In this document: positions 39,323-47,647 of the stretch, piece by piece
Layout: every line of letters begins with the position of its first letter
Position numbering within the stretch: position 1 is the stretch's first letter
Source: CALHRB01 sp964473465
Lineage (GTDB): Bacteria > Bacteroidota > Ignavibacteria > Kapaibacteriales > UBA2268
Direction of reading: 5' to 3'
NCBI GenBank assembly: GCA_964473465.1
Contig: CAYYPE010000013.1
Span: forward strand, 20,416 to 84,415
DNA length: 64,000 bases
Program-made: the position numbers and the translations under genes
The notes under the pieces: model-generated
Seen by the model: the letters and a program-made list of their open reading frames with translations, nothing else
Told to the model about the DNA's origin: nothing
The model's database searches: none

Positions 39323-39343
39323 GTTGAATTGAGTCATTTAAAT

Positions 39344-39374
39344 AAAAAAAAGCTGTTCGGAAAAACGAACAGCC
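39344..39374 (-). terminator. Rho-independent terminator closing the sulfate-reduction run
   Basis: On the minus strand GCTGTTCG (39366-39373) pairs with CGAACAGC (39352-39359) across a T-rich loop, followed by eight or more U. It lies 25 bases after the dsrK stop and shows that no dsrJOP genes follow in this transcript. Confidence 0.85.
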
Positions 39375-39398
39375 TATATCACAAAAAAATAAGAGTAA

Positions 39399-41012
39399 TT
39401 ACATCATATCGAAATTAATAAAAGGTTCTTTGATATCATCAACTGCGTTTATAATTAACTCAACAAGACCACCGTAATAAATACCAGATTTTTCCTTTGC
39501 TCCATAAAAATCAAGAATATCCCTTATTTGTCCCTTGCAATTAGAACAGGGAGCACAAACATATTTTGGAGAATTAGAGTTTAAGTCCTCATCGGCAAAA
39601 GCATCTAATATTTGTTTGAATTTCATTTTTCCGCTGAAATGCATTCTCCAATCGGCAAAGTTGTTACCGGACATAACAGCAAATCCAGACCCACCACCAC
39701 AGCAATAATTTCTAACACCGTGAGGAGTCATTTCTCTGAATTTTGGGGCAATTTTCCTTAGGATCCTTCTCTGAGGTTCAACAACGCCCATAATTCGGAC
39801 AAGGTTACACGGATCGTGAAGAGTAACAGGGAAATAGTTTCTTTCAGGATTTAAATTTAATTTTCCGCTATTAACTATATTTTCCATAAATGTTAGAGCG
39901 TTCTCTGTATGGACATCACCACCAATAATCCTCTCCCCTATTATACCGAGCACTTTGCTTTCATGGCCACATTCGCCCATAACGATTTTTTTAACGCCTA
40001 ATTTTTTGGCAATTTCTGCATGTTTAACAACAATTCTTGCAAGTTGAACATCATCATAGAACAAGCCATAATTAACACCATCATAGCCGACAGCTTCGCT
40101 TGATAATGTCCACTTTATACCAGCTAATTCACATAAAATAGCAAAAGCACCGGGGTTTTCAGGCCATGCAAGTATCTCACCAGCATTATGAATCAAAAGA
40201 ACATCGGCACCTTCGACATCCCATTTTGTTTCGACCTTGAAGCCAACTTTTTCAGACATGTCCTCATCAATAAATTCGACATTGTCTTTAACTACAAGAG
40301 CGTTCATTCCTGTACTGGAGCCAATTTCGAGTTGCTGAACTGTGCCTTTATCGTGGAGTTCCTTTGGAGCAATACCCATTTCCTGACTGAAAAGCTTTCT
40401 AAGTTCGTGAGTAATCAATCCATTATCAACACCAATCGGACAGCTCTGGGCACATCGTCTGCAGAGTGTACAGCGATAACTTAATTCAACCAATCTGGAG
40501 ATGAGAGTCCAATTCAATTCGATATCACCATATTGAAATTTTTTCAGTAATGGGCTCCCAGGTTTAACATATTTAAAATACAACCTTCTTAGAATTTCTG
40601 CCCTGTAAGTAGGGCGATAAATTTCAAGCTCTCCGCTTGCTTCATAAACCGGACAGTCGTGATTGCATGTTTGACATTTCGCACAATGCTCCATAGAAAG
40701 AACAAGGGGTTGAAGAAAGGTCCAATTGTTCTCATTGCTGAATAATTTCATCAAACCCGAGAGAAAACTTTCAACTAATTTTTGTTCTTCCTCCTCGTTT
40801 TTCGGCTTTGGAACACCAACAGCAATCACACCATCAATATAACCATCGTAATTATCCAAAGATTGTTTGGAGAGTTTTTTGAAACCCGGAAGTTCTTCGA
40901 GCTTATCGTATGGTGGAGGTAATTTAATATCATCAACAGGTTCGACAGGAACCAGTACACCCTGACCTTTACTAATATCAGTAACTTTTATATCAATCTT
41001 TTTATCAGACAT
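39399..41012 (-). CDS. dsrK: DsrK, HdrD-like iron-sulfur subunit of the DsrMK complex
   Basis: DsrK is thought to be the catalytic subunit that reduces the DsrC trisulfide, using electrons from DsrM. The start is the ATG at 41012 (537 residues), 1 base after the dsrM stop, with AAGGAG inside the dsrM end. Two [4Fe-4S] motifs, CAKCQTCNHDCP (about 107-118) and CTLCRRCAQSCP (about 181-192), precede two CCG-type motifs. ECGHESKVLG belongs to the first CCG domain. CCGGGSGF (about 435) with a downstream CAPCSNCKGQ belongs to the second, which binds the HdrD-type catalytic cubane. It is the last gene of the run and is followed by a terminator. Confidence 0.95.
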   Translation of the reverse strand: MSDKKIDIKVTDISKGQGVLVPVEPVDDIKLPPPYDKLEELPGFKKLSKQSLDNYDGYIDGVIAVGVPKPKNEEEEQKLVESFLSGLMKLFSNENNWTFLQPLVLSMEHCAKCQTCNHDCPVYEASGELEIYRPTYRAEILRRLYFKYVKPGSPLLKKFQYGDIELNWTLISRLVELSYRCTLCRRCAQSCPIGVDNGLITHELRKLFSQEMGIAPKELHDKGTVQQLEIGSSTGMNALVVKDNVEFIDEDMSEKVGFKVETKWDVEGADVLLIHNAGEILAWPENPGAFAILCELAGIKWTLSSEAVGYDGVNYGLFYDDVQLARIVVKHAEIAKKLGVKKIVMGECGHESKVLGIIGERIIGGDVHTENALTFMENIVNSGKLNLNPERNYFPVTLHDPCNLVRIMGVVEPQRRILRKIAPKFREMTPHGVRNYCCGGGSGFAVMSGNNFADWRMHFSGKMKFKQILDAFADEDLNSNSPKYVCAPCSNCKGQIRDILDFYGAKEKSGIYYGGLVELIINAVDDIKEPFINFDMM

Positions 41013-41013
41013 A

Positions 41014-41946
41014 TTATTTCTCCTTATGAGGTATTTCAGTAGCAATAGCTAACCATGATTTTGTTCCGTCAGCACCAATGTGAGGTGCAGCCCACGAAAC
41101 AGGATAATTCAGTTGTTCTAATAATTTCTTGTTCAATTTGCTCGACGGAATATTAGGCTCATCTTCCCATCTTACCTGATGGTAAGTAAAATACTTAGTA
41201 AAGAAGTGTGACATATGAGTGAAAGGAAGATAAGCAATGAAGAGCAATGAAAGAATTATATGCCAATAAGCCACAGTTGGCAATTGAACGGCGGTTGAGA
41301 AAGTAACCAGCCCATAATAAAAATTAGACAAGTCAGCAACAAAATTTCTGCCAGAGATTAGCCATAGGAAAACAGTAAAATATAATGAACCTATGAAAAT
41401 TATATTAAAATAATGACTTGCTGAGCTATATTTGGATAGGTTTGGATCAATTGTTCTTGAGAACAGAAGTCTGAGTGTGCCAATGAGACCTAAGATAGAT
41501 CCCGTCCAGGCAAAGATGTAAATAGCATAATTAATAATCTGCCCAAAGACATTCCCGGAAAATAATATATCATATCCAACAAGCTTTAGAAAGGTAACGA
41601 GAGAAAATAAGGCAATATTGACAATAAAAAGGTACAAAGCAAAATGGAATGGATAAGAACCAAGCCATAATTGTTTATTATGCTCCCAAACACCTTTAAG
41701 AAAAACAATTTCGGGAACCATGACCTTAAGCTCGCCGAGACTGTCTTTATGAATCTTTTTCTCCCACCAGTCAGGTTCTTCGAGTCTTGAGCCACCATAA
41801 CTTGCCTTGCCTCCTCCTTCGTGAGGAACGGGATATAGCTCCCACCTTAAATGTACGGGAGCAGAGGCAATTCTAATAATTTTAGAAATAACAGCCACAA
41901 AAAATGTTATAATTGTTAGAATGGTTAGTATGTAAATTATAATCAT
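41014..41946 (-). CDS. dsrM: DsrM, cytochrome b subunit of the DsrMK complex
   Basis: The 310-residue membrane protein is NarI-like, with an N-terminal helix, a periplasmic or cytoplasmic loop (LYPVPHEGGGKASYGG) and four or five further helices. Histidines suited to bind heme b are in WEHNKQLWLGSYPFHFALY and in WHIILSLLFIAYLPFTHMSHFF. DsrM would oxidise menaquinol and feed electrons to DsrK. It is coupled to dsrK (1-base gap) and separated from dsrC by about 200 bases that contain a long inverted repeat. DsrJOP, found with DsrMK in most Gram-negative sulfate reducers, are not encoded here. Confidence 0.94.
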   Translation of the reverse strand: MIIIYILTILTIITFFVAVISKIIRIASAPVHLRWELYPVPHEGGGKASYGGSRLEEPDWWEKKIHKDSLGELKVMVPEIVFLKGVWEHNKQLWLGSYPFHFALYLFIVNIALFSLVTFLKLVGYDILFSGNVFGQIINYAIYIFAWTGSILGLIGTLRLLFSRTIDPNLSKYSSASHYFNIIFIGSLYFTVFLWLISGRNFVADLSNFYYGLVTFSTAVQLPTVAYWHIILSLLFIAYLPFTHMSHFFTKYFTYHQVRWEDEPNIPSSKLNKKLLEQLNYPVSWAAPHIGADGTKSWLAIATEIPHKEK

Positions 41947-42039
41947 GACACAACCTAAGTTGATAAAATAAAATCAATCAGAAAAAAGCAAAACAACTTG
42001 CATTTTAAAGAAGAAATACAGATCAGACTGAATTAAGTA

Positions 42040-42134
42040 ATTGGTTGTCCCTTAATTGACAAATAAGCTAACGATCAAGTTGAATAACTAAAAATACTTA
42101 CCCTTCTTATAAAAACACCGAAGGGACAACCAAT
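42040..42134 (-). promoter_or_regulatory. Long inverted repeat with nested alternative hairpin after dsrC
   Basis: ATTGGTTGTCCCTT (42040-42053) and AAGGGACAACCAAT (42121-42134) are a perfect 14-bp inverted repeat with a 67-base loop, starting 13 bases after the dsrC stop. A second, mutually exclusive short hairpin is formed by CCCTTC (42101-42106) and GAAGGG (42120-42125). Such a structure could protect the dsrC mRNA end or limit read-through into dsrMK. Confidence 0.6.
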
Positions 42135-42146
42135 ATAGAACAAAAA

Positions 42147-42464
42147 TTAAACGCAACCTGTTGGCTTAGCAAGCCCGGCAACTTTACAAGCTCCTTTAGC
42201 AGGACCTGATGGAAATAGTTCGTAAATGGTTTTCAAAGAATAGCCAGTTTCTTTGCATAATTTACGAATCATAGGAGCTATTCCATACTGTTTGAAATAG
42301 TCTCTCAAGTAGTTAATTATTTTCCAATGGTCTTCAGTCAGCTCGGTAATATCTTCGGTTGATGCAAGAGCAAGAGCAATTCTTTCGTTCCATTCTTCGG
42401 GATTTTCCATAAATCCATCTTCATCAACCATAATTTTTACATCTTCCCATTCAAATAGTGGCAT
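42147..42464 (-). CDS. dsrC: DsrC, sulfur-carrier protein of dissimilatory sulfite reduction
   Basis: The 105-residue protein ends FPSGPAKGACKVAGLAKPTGCV, the flexible C-terminal arm with both conserved cysteines (CysB in GAC and CysA in TGCV), so it is a true DsrC and not a one-cysteine TusE. DsrC accepts the sulfur from sulfite at DsrAB as a trisulfide, which DsrMK then reduces. The N-terminal ITELTEDHWKIINYLRDYF helix is typical. GGAG lies 7 bases before the ATG. It lies between dsrL and dsrM, and a large hairpin follows. Confidence 0.97.
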   Translation of the reverse strand: MPLFEWEDVKIMVDEDGFMENPEEWNERIALALASTEDITELTEDHWKIINYLRDYFKQYGIAPMIRKLCKETGYSLKTIYELFPSGPAKGACKVAGLAKPTGCV

Positions 42465-42502
42465 ATTTATACTCCAAAATAAAATAACAAAAAATATATG
42501 AA

Positions 42503-44242
42503 TTAATAGATAACTTTTCCAGTTTCTTTATCACGCTCTGCATACTGTCCGGTTAGCGGATTTTTCATCTCGATATAACCACAGGGACAGGCTTCGGCGC
42601 ATTTATTACACCCTTTGCACAAATCAAGCTTAAATATATAAGGCTGAAATTTTGTTAAAGGTTTCTGAATCACCTGATCCTGACATAAACTCCAGCAAGT
42701 GCCGCAATCGAAACACATCCCGCAACTCATACATCTTGAAGCTTCTTCGATCAATTGCTCTTCAGTGTAAGTACAGGTAATTTCTTTTTCCATTTCAGCA
42801 AGGCGTTCATCAGGAGGCAGCTTTAACATTTCCTGTCTGAGTTTTTCGGTATAATAGCTGAAAACAATTCTATCTTTGCCAACAATTGGTAAATCTTCTT
42901 CTTTTTCAATAGGAAGACCTCTAAATTGGCTGTGAATTGTTTTAGCAGCCATTCTTCCCTGATAAATTGCAATGGTAACCAATCCAAGATCAACATCATC
43001 ACCACCAGAATAAACTTTTTCCTGTTTAGTTCTGCCAAATTCATCAATTTTGATCCAGTCTTTACCTTCTCTAAGATTATTTAGACCATCGAAATCGGGT
43101 TCCTGACTAATTGCAGATATGACAGTTGTGGCTTCAAGTGTAATAAAAGCATCAGGTATAGGGACGGGCCTTCTTCTGCCCGAAGAATCGGGTTCGCCAA
43201 GTTCCATTTTCTGACAAACCATAGCAACAGCCCTATCTCCCTCCAGTTTCAATTCATGAGGTGCAAGAAGGAATTCAAAATGAACGTTTTCTTCCTCGGC
43301 TCCAATGATTTCTTCTTCGATAGCAGGCATCTCTGTTCTTGTTCTACGATAAACTATTGTAACATCTGCTCCAAGTCTTCTTGAGATTCTTGCAGCATCT
43401 ATAGCAGTATCTCCGCCACCAACTACTAAGACCTTATTGCCAACATCTATCTTTTGACCTGAATTGATTCTGTTAAGAAATTCTGTGCCGGTGAAAACGT
43501 TAACAGCATCTTCTCCCGGGATGCCGAGCTTTTTACCTTTATGAGCACCAATTCCTACAAAGATTGCGTCATATTCATCCTGTAATTTTTCGTAGGGAAT
43601 ATCTTTGCCAATGACGGTATTGCAGACAATTTCTACACCCAATTTTTCAGTTCTATCGATTTCTTTATCCAGAATCTGGGTAGGTAATCTATAATCAGGG
43701 ATACCATATCTCATCATTCCACCCGGTTTGCTGAAGGCTTCGAAAACCTTTACTTTATAGCCCAGTAAGGCTAATTGATAAGCACAGGATAATCCAGCAG
43801 GACCAGCACCTATGACAGCAATTTTCTCGGGATAAGTCTCTTCGGTTAGTTTTTTCACTTCAAAATTATGCTCCAGTGCATAGTCACCAATAAATCTTTC
43901 GATGTTATTGATAGCGACAGAACCGTCTTTGTATTGCCGGTTACAAGCAGATTCGCAGGGATGAGGACAAACTCTTCCGCAAACTGAGGGAAAAGGATTC
44001 CTTTCCATTAATAAATCAAAAGCTATACGATAGGATTCGGGATAGCTTCTTCCAGCATCCTCAGTTTGTGCTATGGTGGTTATGATTTCTCTGATTTTTG
44101 TACCATTAGGACAGTTAGCGTGACAAGGTGCATCTTTCTGAACATGCTCAGGTCTCAAGGGTGAAGTTTCAACACCCGAACCACCGCTTGTAGAAAGAGA
44201 CCTTCCTCCCAATGGTTTCTTCTTTTTTACAATTAAAGACAA
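42503..44242 (-). CDS. dsrL: DsrL, NAD(P)H-dependent iron-sulfur flavoprotein
   Basis: The 579-residue protein is of the glutamate-synthase small-subunit type. It has an N-terminal cysteine cluster (CHANCPNG, CGRVCPHPCESACN), FAD motif VIGAGPAGLSCAYQLALLG (about 145), and NAD(P) motif VVGGGDTAIDAARISRRLG followed by YRRTRTEMPA, whose Arg pair resembles NADPH-preferring relatives. C-terminal ferredoxin-like motifs are CMSCGMCFDCGTCWSLC and CKGCNKCAEACPCG (about 542-555). DsrL links DsrAB to NAD(P)H; with dsrD nearby it is likely of the DsrL-2 kind that delivers electrons to sulfite reduction. The start is TTG at 44242 with AGGAG 8 bases before it. Alternative: another GltD-like oxidoreductase, but the dsr context makes DsrL most likely. 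Confidence 0.9.
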   Translation of the reverse strand: MSLIVKKKKPLGGRSLSTSGGSGVETSPLRPEHVQKDAPCHANCPNGTKIREIITTIAQTEDAGRSYPESYRIAFDLLMERNPFPSVCGRVCPHPCESACNRQYKDGSVAINNIERFIGDYALEHNFEVKKLTEETYPEKIAVIGAGPAGLSCAYQLALLGYKVKVFEAFSKPGGMMRYGIPDYRLPTQILDKEIDRTEKLGVEIVCNTVIGKDIPYEKLQDEYDAIFVGIGAHKGKKLGIPGEDAVNVFTGTEFLNRINSGQKIDVGNKVLVVGGGDTAIDAARISRRLGADVTIVYRRTRTEMPAIEEEIIGAEEENVHFEFLLAPHELKLEGDRAVAMVCQKMELGEPDSSGRRRPVPIPDAFITLEATTVISAISQEPDFDGLNNLREGKDWIKIDEFGRTKQEKVYSGGDDVDLGLVTIAIYQGRMAAKTIHSQFRGLPIEKEEDLPIVGKDRIVFSYYTEKLRQEMLKLPPDERLAEMEKEITCTYTEEQLIEEASRCMSCGMCFDCGTCWSLCQDQVIQKPLTKFQPYIFKLDLCKGCNKCAEACPCGYIEMKNPLTGQYAERDKETGKVIY

Positions 44243-44309
44243 TTTATTTCTCCTCTCGGGTTACCCCGATAAATAATTGACAAAATAATTAATAGTTCAT
44301 TTGCATATT

Positions 44310-44747
44310 TTAGTATCCGGCATAAGGATACATTCCTTTTTTGATTTTATCCATTTCATCGAGTAATTTATCGTGCTTTCTTTCATCAGTCAAAAGGTAA
44401 TCCAATAAATAATTTACGATTGGAGACTTTGAATCTTTTATTGCTTCTTCAGCAAGAGCTATAGTTTTTTTCTCAACTTCGTCATGTTCATTTACTAAAT
44501 CCCAAAAACTTGCAAGCTCTTCGGGATCCATTGTTATTGGCTTTTTCTCAAAATGATCAATTATCAATTGTTGGACTCTTCTATGCATAACTGAGTCCTG
44601 TCGGATTATTTCCATGACAAGATGGACAATCGGATTATCAGTTTTCTTAATGATTTCAGTTGTATTTTTAATTGAGGCATCTTCGATTTTCTGCCATCTG
44701 TGCATTAAATCAATCATATTTTCGATAACTTCTTTCTGCTTTGCCAT
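44310..44747 (-). CDS. Ferritin-like four-helix protein of unknown function in the dsr run
   Basis: I do not recognise a named family for this 145-residue protein. It is almost all helical and has the look of a ferritin/rubrerythrin-like bundle. Helix 2 carries EIIRQDSVMHRRVQQ (about 47-61), helix 3 VNEHDEVEKKTIALAEEA and helix 4 LLTDERKHDKLLDEM (about 118-132); the ExxxMH and ExxH spacings could bind a metal pair. No C-terminal rubredoxin domain is present. It sits between dsrN and dsrL in the same direction with GGGGA before its ATG, so it is probably made together with the sulfite-reduction proteins. Oxygen or peroxide protection, or iron handling for siroheme/[4Fe-4S] enzymes, are guesses. 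Confidence 0.8.
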   Translation of the reverse strand: MAKQKEVIENMIDLMHRWQKIEDASIKNTTEIIKKTDNPIVHLVMEIIRQDSVMHRRVQQLIIDHFEKKPITMDPEELASFWDLVNEHDEVEKKTIALAEEAIKDSKSPIVNYLLDYLLTDERKHDKLLDEMDKIKKGMYPYAGY

Positions 44748-44769
44748 AATTTTCCCCTTTTTTTTAAGT

Positions 44770-46170
44770 TTATGAAATATTAGATAATTTCTTGTTTTTA
44801 TATGTTTTTATAACATTTACAAAATTCATACTCCATTCAGAAACACTGTATGAATGGATGTGAGTATAAGAAGCAAGAACATTTTTATAAATAAATCCAT
44901 CTCTGCCATTTGTAGCACCAAAGCCTTTGTTTAATTTCATAATTGTTGGCAATAGTCCATCATGGTTAACTATTCCAGAATAATGAAATTCATGCCCCCT
45001 GATAATTTTTCCTTGAGTAAAAAACGGATTATCAATATCAATAATTGCTTCCACATATCCATGACCCTGCGGCTTTTTATTCATCTTAATATCCAAAGGT
45101 AATATGTCTGACATTTTATAATTAACCCCTTCAATCTCAATTTGACGAGATAGATACATTAGACCGCCACATTCAGCATAGACCGGGAATCCTGATTCAA
45201 CTTTATTTTTTAAATCAGCCATTAATTCAGTATTATGAACCAATTCTTTAATATTTGTCTCAGGGAACCCACCGCCAATATAAAGACCATCAAATTCATT
45301 CAAATTCTTTGTTTCGAACGAGGAAACAGGTATTAAATCTGCTCCTGTTTTGCTCAATGCCTCTAAATTTTCAGGATAATAAAAACAAAAGGCTTTATTG
45401 TAGAAATAAGCAATTTTCAGACCTTTACCAATTAGCCTTTTCTTTTTATTTTCTTTACTAATATTCAGAGGTTTTGTATAATTTGCAATTTCAATTACTT
45501 TCTGAATGTCAACGTAATCTTCGATAATTTTACGCATGGTTTCGATGGCAATTTCAGCTTGATTGTTTTCGAAGGGAGTAACCAAACCAAGGTGTCTCGA
45601 AGGAAGAATATAGTTTTCACCCTGACGGGGAATTACTCCAAGAACAGGAATACCACAATCGTCTTCGATTGACTTTTTGGCAATATCGGAATGTCTTTTG
45701 CCAGCTGATTGATTTAGGATGACACCACTTATATTAACTTTTTTGTCTATCACCTGACATCCCTTAATAATAGCAGATGCTGTTCTGGTCATTTTATTAA
45801 TATTCAAAACAATGATAACAGGTGCCTTGATAAGCTTAGCAAGTTCAGCAGTGCTATATGATCCAAGAACATCCAAACCATCGAACAGACCTCTATTACC
45901 TTCAATAATTGAAATATCCATTCCTTCGGAATGAGACAGGAACGAATTAAGAATACTTCGCCTGTCCATAAGGTATAAATCTAAATTCCTTGAACTATTG
46001 CCCGATGCAAGCACATGCCAGGAAGGATCGATATAATCAGGTCCTTTCTTGAATGCTGCCACATTGTAATTCAAATAACGAAACTGAGCAAGTAAACCAC
46101 AAGTAATTGTAGTTTTTCCCGAATCACCGGATAATCCGGCAACAACTAATCTTGGAATATTAATAACCAT
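44770..46170 (-). CDS. dsrN: DsrN, siroheme amidase (CobB/CbiA-like)
   Basis: The 466-residue protein has the two domains of cobyrinic acid a,c-diamide synthase. The N-terminal P-loop domain (SGDSGKTTITCGLL) contains GPDYIDPSWHV and SIIEGNRGLFDGLD. The C-terminal class I amidotransferase domain has nucleophile Cys in YAECGGLMYLSR (about 333) and GHEFHYS. In dsr operons this gene is DsrN and amidates siroheme of DsrAB. Its position between dsrD and dsrL supports this; a role in cobalamin synthesis is an alternative, but no other cob gene is nearby. Confidence 0.92.
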   Translation of the reverse strand: MVINIPRLVVAGLSGDSGKTTITCGLLAQFRYLNYNVAAFKKGPDYIDPSWHVLASGNSSRNLDLYLMDRRSILNSFLSHSEGMDISIIEGNRGLFDGLDVLGSYSTAELAKLIKAPVIIVLNINKMTRTASAIIKGCQVIDKKVNISGVILNQSAGKRHSDIAKKSIEDDCGIPVLGVIPRQGENYILPSRHLGLVTPFENNQAEIAIETMRKIIEDYVDIQKVIEIANYTKPLNISKENKKKRLIGKGLKIAYFYNKAFCFYYPENLEALSKTGADLIPVSSFETKNLNEFDGLYIGGGFPETNIKELVHNTELMADLKNKVESGFPVYAECGGLMYLSRQIEIEGVNYKMSDILPLDIKMNKKPQGHGYVEAIIDIDNPFFTQGKIIRGHEFHYSGIVNHDGLLPTIMKLNKGFGATNGRDGFIYKNVLASYTHIHSYSVSEWSMNFVNVIKTYKNKKLSNIS

Positions 46171-46208
46171 TTAAATACCGAGGTTAAAAATAAAAATCAA
46201 CCCCGTAA

Positions 46209-46457
46209 CTAATCATTTGCCGCACCTTCTCTGTGTGGCAATTCAAGATAACTACCGCCAAAATAAGTGTAAACAAGCTTGCCTTCTTCTACGAGTTTTT
46301 TGATTGCATCTTTGCCAACACCTCTTTTGTCATATTCATCGCCGAAAAGTTCTTCGCAAGCTTTATGAAGGTCGGTAGCTTTCCATTTTTTCATTCCTGC
46401 AGAGTCTTTAATCAGTTTGAACATTGTTTCCTTAACTTTTTCGATATCTACAGCCAT
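46209..46457 (-). CDS. dsrD: DsrD, activator of dissimilatory sulfite reductase
   Basis: The start is the ATG at 46457 with GGAGG 5 bases upstream, rather than an in-frame TTG at 46469; this gives 82 residues. The winged-helix DsrD fold is seen in KDSAGMKKWKATDLHKA, GVGKDAIKKLVEEGKLVY and YTYFGGSYLELP. DsrD is found almost only in organisms that reduce sulfite and is known to stimulate DsrAB, so it is the best marker here for the reductive direction. It follows dsrB. Confidence 0.94.
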   Translation of the reverse strand: MAVDIEKVKETMFKLIKDSAGMKKWKATDLHKACEELFGDEYDKRGVGKDAIKKLVEEGKLVYTYFGGSYLELPHREGAAND

Positions 46458-46518
46458 TTTTTCCTCCAAAAAAATTTAAAATTCCGGGGAAGAAAAATCT
46501 TCCCCGTTTTTTGTGTTC

Positions 46519-47604
46519 TTACATATAAGTTAAATGAACTGAACGTTTATAAGACAGTCCAGCGTGTTTGAAATCATCAATATGTTCCTTCTGGAACGGA
46601 ATATCAGCAAGTCTGAAGAACTTGGGCCATCCAATTCTTTCGATCCACTCACCAATTCTTTCATGTTTTTTAGCATGCTTTAGCCATAGTTCTACTATAT
46701 TTTTAACGGCACCGGTAACCTCAGGCCATCTTGGGGGGTTATTCGGCAGGAAAGGAATTGCTAATTTAGAGAACATTGGTTCATGTCTGGCGTTAGATAC
46801 CTTTCCTCCTACCCAGATGGAAACTCCATCATTCAATGGGTTATTCAATGGCAACGCAGGGCAGACTGTATAGCAGTTAGCACAGAACATACATTTATCT
46901 TCATCAATTTCAACTGATGGTTTTCCCTGATATTGAGACGGTCTGATGGCAGCCGTAGGACATGAAGCAATTAGATTAGGAATTTCGCACATTTTTGGTA
47001 AATTCTCTTTATCAATTCTTGGTGGCCTTCGGTGAATACCAAGAATAGCAATATCGGAACAGTGAACAGCTCCACACATATTCAAGCAACATGCAAGAGC
47101 AACACGAATTTTAGCAGGCAAATCAATTGATTTGAAATAAGGTAGTAATTCATCCATAACAGCTTTAACAATACCTGAGGCATCGGTTGCTGCAGAATGG
47201 CAGTGAATCCAACCTTGAGTATGAACCATACTTGAAATTGCATTTCCTGTACCGCCAACAGGGTGACCCAAAGCATCTAATTCAGCTATGAGTGGCTCAA
47301 TATTTTCTTCTTTTGTCAGAAGAAATTCAACGTTATGTCTTGAGGTAAATCTAAGGTGACCGTCACAGTATTTATCAGCCAATTCAGCGTATTTTCTGAT
47401 TTTATTTGTACTTAAAAGTCTTGGAGAACCAGCTCTGACAGTAAATAATTTAGCATCAGTTTCAGAGTAATGAACCATTACACCGGGTTTTAATATTTCA
47501 TGATATTTCCATTTCCCATAATTTTCTTTTATAATAGGGGGAAGGAATTTCTGATAATGCGGTGGACCTATATCTGTTAATCTTTTTGGTTGAGCATCTG
47601 ACAT
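46519..47604 (-). CDS. dsrB: Dissimilatory sulfite reductase beta subunit
   Basis: The 361-residue protein is of normal DsrB length. The siroheme-[4Fe-4S] region is CCLNMCGAVHCSDIAILG (about 170-187) with LIASCPTAAIRP. The inserted ferredoxin domain has CMFCANCYTVCPALP. FTSRHNVEFLL and WIHCHSAATDASG in the first half contribute to the heme pocket. With DsrA it forms the alpha2beta2 enzyme that reduces sulfite. It begins 43 bases after the dsrA stop. Confidence 0.97.
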   Translation of the reverse strand: MSDAQPKRLTDIGPPHYQKFLPPIIKENYGKWKYHEILKPGVMVHYSETDAKLFTVRAGSPRLLSTNKIRKYAELADKYCDGHLRFTSRHNVEFLLTKEENIEPLIAELDALGHPVGGTGNAISSMVHTQGWIHCHSAATDASGIVKAVMDELLPYFKSIDLPAKIRVALACCLNMCGAVHCSDIAILGIHRRPPRIDKENLPKMCEIPNLIASCPTAAIRPSQYQGKPSVEIDEDKCMFCANCYTVCPALPLNNPLNDGVSIWVGGKVSNARHEPMFSKLAIPFLPNNPPRWPEVTGAVKNIVELWLKHAKKHERIGEWIERIGWPKFFRLADIPFQKEHIDDFKHAGLSYKRSVHLTYM

Positions 47605-47647
47605 TTTTTTATTCCTTATATTTTTGTTAATATTAATTTCAAATTAT

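Noticed and set aside
39291..39374. Tail-to-tail hairpins as a mobile-element end or attachment site
   Set aside because: Each is an ordinary rho-independent terminator for one of two convergent transcripts; no transposase or target duplication is present.
44770..46170. Cobalamin biosynthesis gene cbiA
   Set aside because: No other cobalamin gene is nearby, and the position after dsrABD is the usual one for dsrN, so siroheme amidation is the better call.
46233..46571. 112-residue plus-strand frame across dsrD and the dsrB end
   Set aside because: It lies antisense to two well supported dsr genes and has low-complexity aromatic composition.
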